DNA from: an uncultured Eubacteriales bacterium
Lineage (GTDB): Bacteria > Bacillota > Clostridia > Oscillospirales > CAG-272
Length of the DNA stretch: 9,251 nucleotides
Direction: 5' to 3'
Assembly: GCA_902462015.1 (NCBI GenBank)
Contig: CABPZV010000083.1
Coordinates: 1 to 9,251, forward strand
The position numbers and the translations under genes were made by a program. The stretch's first letter is position 1. Each line of letters begins with the position of its first letter. Below are positions 6,271-9,251 of this stretch, in pieces. The notes beneath the pieces are model-generated. The model was not told the origin of the DNA. It made no database searches and worked only from the letters and a program-made list of their open reading frames with translations.

Positions 6271-8507
6271 CTCAGCGTTTCATACAACACCTTGACGTCT
6301 ATAGGTTTTGCAATGTGGGCATTCATACCGTTTGCCAAGGCTTCCTTTTTGTCTCCGTCAAAAGTATTTGCAGTCAGCGCAATAATCGGAATTTCGGCTA
6401 AATCTTTGCTTTCAAGGCTGCGGATTTCCCGTGAAGCCTGATATCCATCCATTACCGGCATCTGGATATCCATCAATATAGCGTCATAGTATCCTGCCGT
6501 AGAATTTCGGACCATTTCTACTGCAATCTGTCCGTTTTGGGCTGTCTCTACCGAAAAACCTACCTCACAGATAAGTTCTTTAGCAATTTCCATATTCAGT
6601 TCATTGTCTTCAACCAAAAGCACCCGTTTGCCTGAAAAGTCATTTGCGGATACAGTCTCGATTAAAGTCTGTTGTTCCTGCTGTACCATCTCCTGCTCTT
6701 GCAATTTGAAAGTGAAATTCAATACAAATTCAGTTCCCTTATCAGGCTCACTGAATACCTGAATGGAACCGCCCATCAGGTCAACGAGATTTTTGGTGAT
6801 GGACATACCAAGACCGACGCCCTGTGTCTGACTCACGGTAGAGGTATGTTCACGCTCAAACGGTTCAAAAATATGAGACAAAAATTCCGGTGTTATTCCG
6901 ATACCATTATCCTTTATATGTATCTCATAAGCAGCATATTCGCGGATTGCGCACATATTCTGGCTCATCGTGACCAGAATACTGCCTCCCGTCTTGTTAA
7001 ACTTTACAGCGTTGTTTAAAATATTGAACAAAATTTGACTTATACGGATATTGTCACAATAAACCCATTTGTTTTTTACATCTGACATATCAGTCTGAAA
7101 TATGAGATGTTTTTTGTCAATCTCTGTCTGTAGAATATTCCGAGCCTTTTCAATACATTCTTCGAGATTGCAGCATTCCTCTGTCAGCGTGACCTTTCCG
7201 TTTTCAATCTTTGCCATATCCAGAACATTATCAATCAAATCCAACAGATGTTTGCCTGATATCTGAATCTTTTCAATACAATCTGTCAGCTTGGCAGCAT
7301 CGCCTATACTGCGCCGGGCGATTTCTGCAAAGCCTAAAATAGCATTCATCGGGGTGCGGATATCATGCGACATATTGAACAAGAAGGTGGTTTTTGTACA
7401 ATTCGCCTCCTCTGCATGTTTCAGGGAATCCATAAGAAGAAGCTGCTGTTCTTTCATACGTGCATTGATGGCTGCCAGTTCCTTTGCACGCTGCTCGGTT
7501 GCAATCTGCTCCGAATGTTTCAGACTCAGAATATGATTTCTGCGCAACAGAAAAATAATCAACAGCAGACTAATAAGCAGTATGGTCATTGCAAAACGAT
7601 AGCGGTACATCATATCCCATATGGTAAACTGATAGGTATTTTCGGCTGTCTCTTTAATAATAAGAAAGGAAACCTGATTCTTATCGAGACCGGCAATACC
7701 TTTATTTAAAATAGACAAAAGAAGTGAGATATCGCCGGATATAAAATTTTCTTTGTCTTCGTTAATTGGCACTAGACAAGCAAGGCACTGACTGTCACCG
7801 ATAGATGCCGTAGCCACGATTTGCAAATCTTCGTATATGGGCTTGCACAGAATCCTTTCCATCGTATACTGATTTTGCAGAACAGCATCTGCCTTGCCGG
7901 AAAGAAGTGCGGATAATGCATCCTCTGTAGAGTCATAAAATAATATCTGAAACATCGGATACTGCTCACGGATAACTTTTTCAATCGTCTGTGAACCGGA
8001 AGCAACTGCAATAGTCATTTTGCTATCAGGCCGGAATACCACTCCTTTTTTGCACACAAATACTTTTTCGGCATGTAAATAAGGTTCCGTCATAACAATA
8101 CCTGAGGAAAGCTTATTTATCTCATGGTACTCTACACCTGCAACCATATCTATCTGCATCTTCTGCAAATCTTCATATGTAATATTTCCGGAAGGCAGCG
8201 CCTTATAGCGGAATGTAAGACCGGTTGTTTCAGATATCATATTTAAAATATCAATGGTGACGCCTTCAATCTGTCCCGTTTTTTCATTCTGAAATAATAA
8301 AGGACAATTTTGAACCGGACATCCTATTATAATTTCACCTGACTGTTCACGATATGCTAATTCTTCTGCCGAAAGCTCTATTGTTGTATTTTCTGTGTCT
8401 GCCGGTGCGGCAGGTGCGGCAAATGCATCTGTCGGTAAAATCATGACACAGCACATAAACAGAAAAACAAAAATCATTTCTAACTTAAAAAATTTATTTA
8501 TATTCAT
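6255..8507 (-). CDS. Hybrid sensor histidine kinase with extracytoplasmic solute-binding (SBP_bac_3-like) sensor
   Basis: A 750-residue protein. Order: signal peptide (1-30, ending DAFA), an Ala/Pro linker, a periplasmic-binding-protein-like sensor (about 50-285, with GVTIDILNMISETTGL and SGKADAVLQNQ), one membrane helix (about 306-322), a short coiled coil (about 330-370), HisKA with the phospho-acceptor His381 in NMSHDIRTPMNAI, HATPase_c (N-box around ILNNA 496-500, DNGIG 533-537, GVGLG 563-567), and a receiver domain (625-750) with phospho-acceptor Asp680 in LMDIQMP, conserved Thr712 and Lys734. It should sense a small extracellular ligand and pass phosphate from His381 to Asp680. No Hpt or DNA-binding output domain is present and no separate response regulator is in the window, so its target lies elsewhere. 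Six cysteines sit in the sensor (63, 68, 152, 221, 241, 244). The ATG at 8507 has AGGTGA six bases upstream. The ligand is unknown. Confidence 0.92.
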   Translation of the reverse strand: MNINKFFKLEMIFVFLFMCCVMILPTDAFAAPAAPADTENTTIELSAEELAYREQSGEIIIGCPVQNCPLLFQNEKTGQIEGVTIDILNMISETTGLTFRYKALPSGNITYEDLQKMQIDMVAGVEYHEINKLSSGIVMTEPYLHAEKVFVCKKGVVFRPDSKMTIAVASGSQTIEKVIREQYPMFQILFYDSTEDALSALLSGKADAVLQNQYTMERILCKPIYEDLQIVATASIGDSQCLACLVPINEDKENFISGDISLLLSILNKGIAGLDKNQVSFLIIKETAENTYQFTIWDMMYRYRFAMTILLISLLLIIFLLRRNHILSLKHSEQIATEQRAKELAAINARMKEQQLLLMDSLKHAEEANCTKTTFLFNMSHDIRTPMNAILGFAEIARRSIGDAAKLTDCIEKIQISGKHLLDLIDNVLDMAKIENGKVTLTEECCNLEECIEKARNILQTEIDKKHLIFQTDMSDVKNKWVYCDNIRISQILFNILNNAVKFNKTGGSILVTMSQNMCAIREYAAYEIHIKDNGIGITPEFLSHIFEPFEREHTSTVSQTQGVGLGMSITKNLVDLMGGSIQVFSEPDKGTEFVLNFTFKLQEQEMVQQEQQTLIETVSANDFSGKRVLLVEDNELNMEIAKELICEVGFSVETAQNGQIAVEMVRNSTAGYYDAILMDIQMPVMDGYQASREIRSLESKDLAEIPIIALTANTFDGDKKEALANGMNAHIAKPIDVKVLYETLRNILK

Positions 8508-8527
8508 AGCATATCACCTTTTGAGAC

Positions 8528-8541
8528 AGTATTGGAATACT
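8528..8541. promoter_or_regulatory. 14-bp dyad at the kinase transcription start, possible operator
   Basis: AGTATT and AATACT are perfect inverted repeats around GG, lying four bases downstream of the proposed -10 of the kinase gene, where a bound repressor would block initiation. It is short, in AT-rich DNA, and only one copy is visible. Confidence 0.35.
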
Positions 8542-8544
8542 ATT

Positions 8545-8573
8545 ACTATATATCAAAATGGGACATACTGCAA
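8545..8573 (-). promoter_or_regulatory. Candidate promoter of the hybrid kinase
   Basis: TTGCAG (8573-8568) and TATAGT (8550-8545) are spaced by 17 bases on the minus strand within the 88-base gap between the GyrI-like gene and the kinase. The -10 matches consensus at 5 of 6 positions and the -35 keeps TTG. No terminator is evident after the GyrI-like gene, so the kinase may also receive read-through. Confidence 0.45.
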
Positions 8574-8595
8574 ATCAAAACGAACTTCTTTTTAT

Positions 8596-9234
8596 CTATA
8601 TCCCTGATTTCTTCACAGGATGCCTGATTACCGTCTTCAACTTTTCAGGCGCTACGCGTCTGGCGTCACTCAAATAAATCTCATGATGAAATCTTTTATC
8701 TGTAATATCCAGTTCATAACCCTCACAAATCATGAAATCATGCATCATTTCAATTGTAGCCGGTTCATCATCATATGAGCCGATATGCATACACTGAACG
8801 CATAAACCCTCGTCATAGGTAAGAAATTCTACTTTTGAAAAATCTTCTTTCTTTTTCTTTGCAGCTTCTTCTATCGCCCAGTCAAAATCTTCTTTTGTAA
8901 CAAAATCCGGCAGTCTGATAATTGAAATGAAATTAAAATCCTCTTTCCGACTGTAATCAATCCCTTCCGTATTATTCTGCCACCAAAAACCTTCCAGCGG
9001 CGGCACGACATAATCAAAGTATCCTTCAATCTGATGATTTCCTTTTTTACTCATTTTAATTGTAAAAGCAATTCCATAAAGCAAACCAATGGATTGTTTA
9101 TACTCGCTGTCTTCTGCATTGGGATTTCCCTTTCCCCGAACCGCAATGTAATTCATAGACGGCACTTCCACTATACTTGGTTTATTCTTCGGCATATAAA
9201 ATTCTTTGTACTCTTTTTTATAATCAAATGCCAC
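8596..9234 (-). CDS. GyrI-like small-molecule-binding domain protein
   Basis: A 212-residue soluble protein of the GyrI-like family (also found as the ligand domain of BmrR/SbmC-type proteins). Recognisable segments are MPKNKPSIVEVPSMNYIAVRGKGNP (14-38) in two overlapping parts of the N-terminal strand region, the aromatic EGFWW (81-85), MHIGSYDDEPATI (149-161) and the C-terminal HHEIYLSDARRVAPEKLKT (183-201). There is no DNA-binding domain, so it is not a BmrR-type regulator. Family members bind hydrophobic or cationic compounds, and some stand-alone GyrI-like proteins have been reported to hydrolyse cyclopropane-containing toxins; whether this one does is unknown. The start is GTG at 9234 with GGGGGTGA seven bases upstream, at the very edge of the window, so its promoter is not visible. 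It precedes the kinase and the MATE exporter, which suits a role in handling xenobiotics, but that is inference. Confidence 0.85.
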   Translation of the reverse strand: MAFDYKKEYKEFYMPKNKPSIVEVPSMNYIAVRGKGNPNAEDSEYKQSIGLLYGIAFTIKMSKKGNHQIEGYFDYVVPPLEGFWWQNNTEGIDYSRKEDFNFISIIRLPDFVTKEDFDWAIEEAAKKKKEDFSKVEFLTYDEGLCVQCMHIGSYDDEPATIEMMHDFMICEGYELDITDKRFHHEIYLSDARRVAPEKLKTVIRHPVKKSGI

Positions 9235-9251
9235 CGTACTTTCACCCCCAC

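Noticed and set aside
8405..8430. Short GC-rich repeat near the kinase N-terminus
   Set aside because: It merely encodes the Ala/Pro linker after the signal peptide and is low-complexity coding sequence.

Overview
The window looks like the chromosome of a low-GC Firmicute, most likely a gut Clostridia/Lachnospiraceae-type organism. This rests on the AT-rich intergenic DNA, the strong AGGAGG-like ribosome sites, occasional TTG and GTG starts, and protein types common in that group: a hybrid kinase with a solute-binding sensor, a SPFH protein with zinc ribbons, and a TFIIB-type zinc-ribbon membrane protein. That placement is an inference from style, not from a marker gene. All eight genes lie on the minus strand, so transcription runs from high to low coordinates. 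No rRNA, tRNA, CRISPR array or insertion sequence was seen, and no intergenic gap exceeds about 205 bases.

Right part (9234 down to 6255): a GyrI-like small-molecule-binding protein, then a 750-residue hybrid sensor histidine kinase with an extracytoplasmic solute-binding-protein-like sensor. The kinase has its own plausible promoter with a 14-bp dyad at the expected start site. Middle (6050 down to 3126): a MATE multidrug/cation exporter, a LacA/Maa-type sugar O-acetyltransferase and a GNAT acetyltransferase. The MATE gene follows a 204-bp gap holding the best promoter in the window (TTGACA-17-TAAAGT), a GC-rich hairpin followed by eight T, and two short dyads. This is a candidate attenuated or repressed leader. 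A second hairpin with a T-rich tail lies between MATE and the sugar acetyltransferase.

Left part (3039 down to 1): a tight three-gene operon encoding a SPFH/band-7 protein with two C-terminal zinc ribbons, a membrane-anchored protein with two N-terminal zinc ribbons, and a secreted, membrane-anchored TPM-domain protein that runs off the window. This is the same trio as Bacillus subtilis YdjI, YdjG and YdjH, which work with PspA in envelope stress. No PspA gene is visible here. The operon is preceded by a perfect 9-bp inverted repeat overlapping a candidate promoter.

The right and middle genes read as a sensing, efflux and detoxification neighbourhood, and the left as an envelope-maintenance module. 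No gene is completely unrecognisable. The most interesting signals are the regulatory DNA around the MATE, kinase and SPFH genes and the PspA-less Ydj-like operon.
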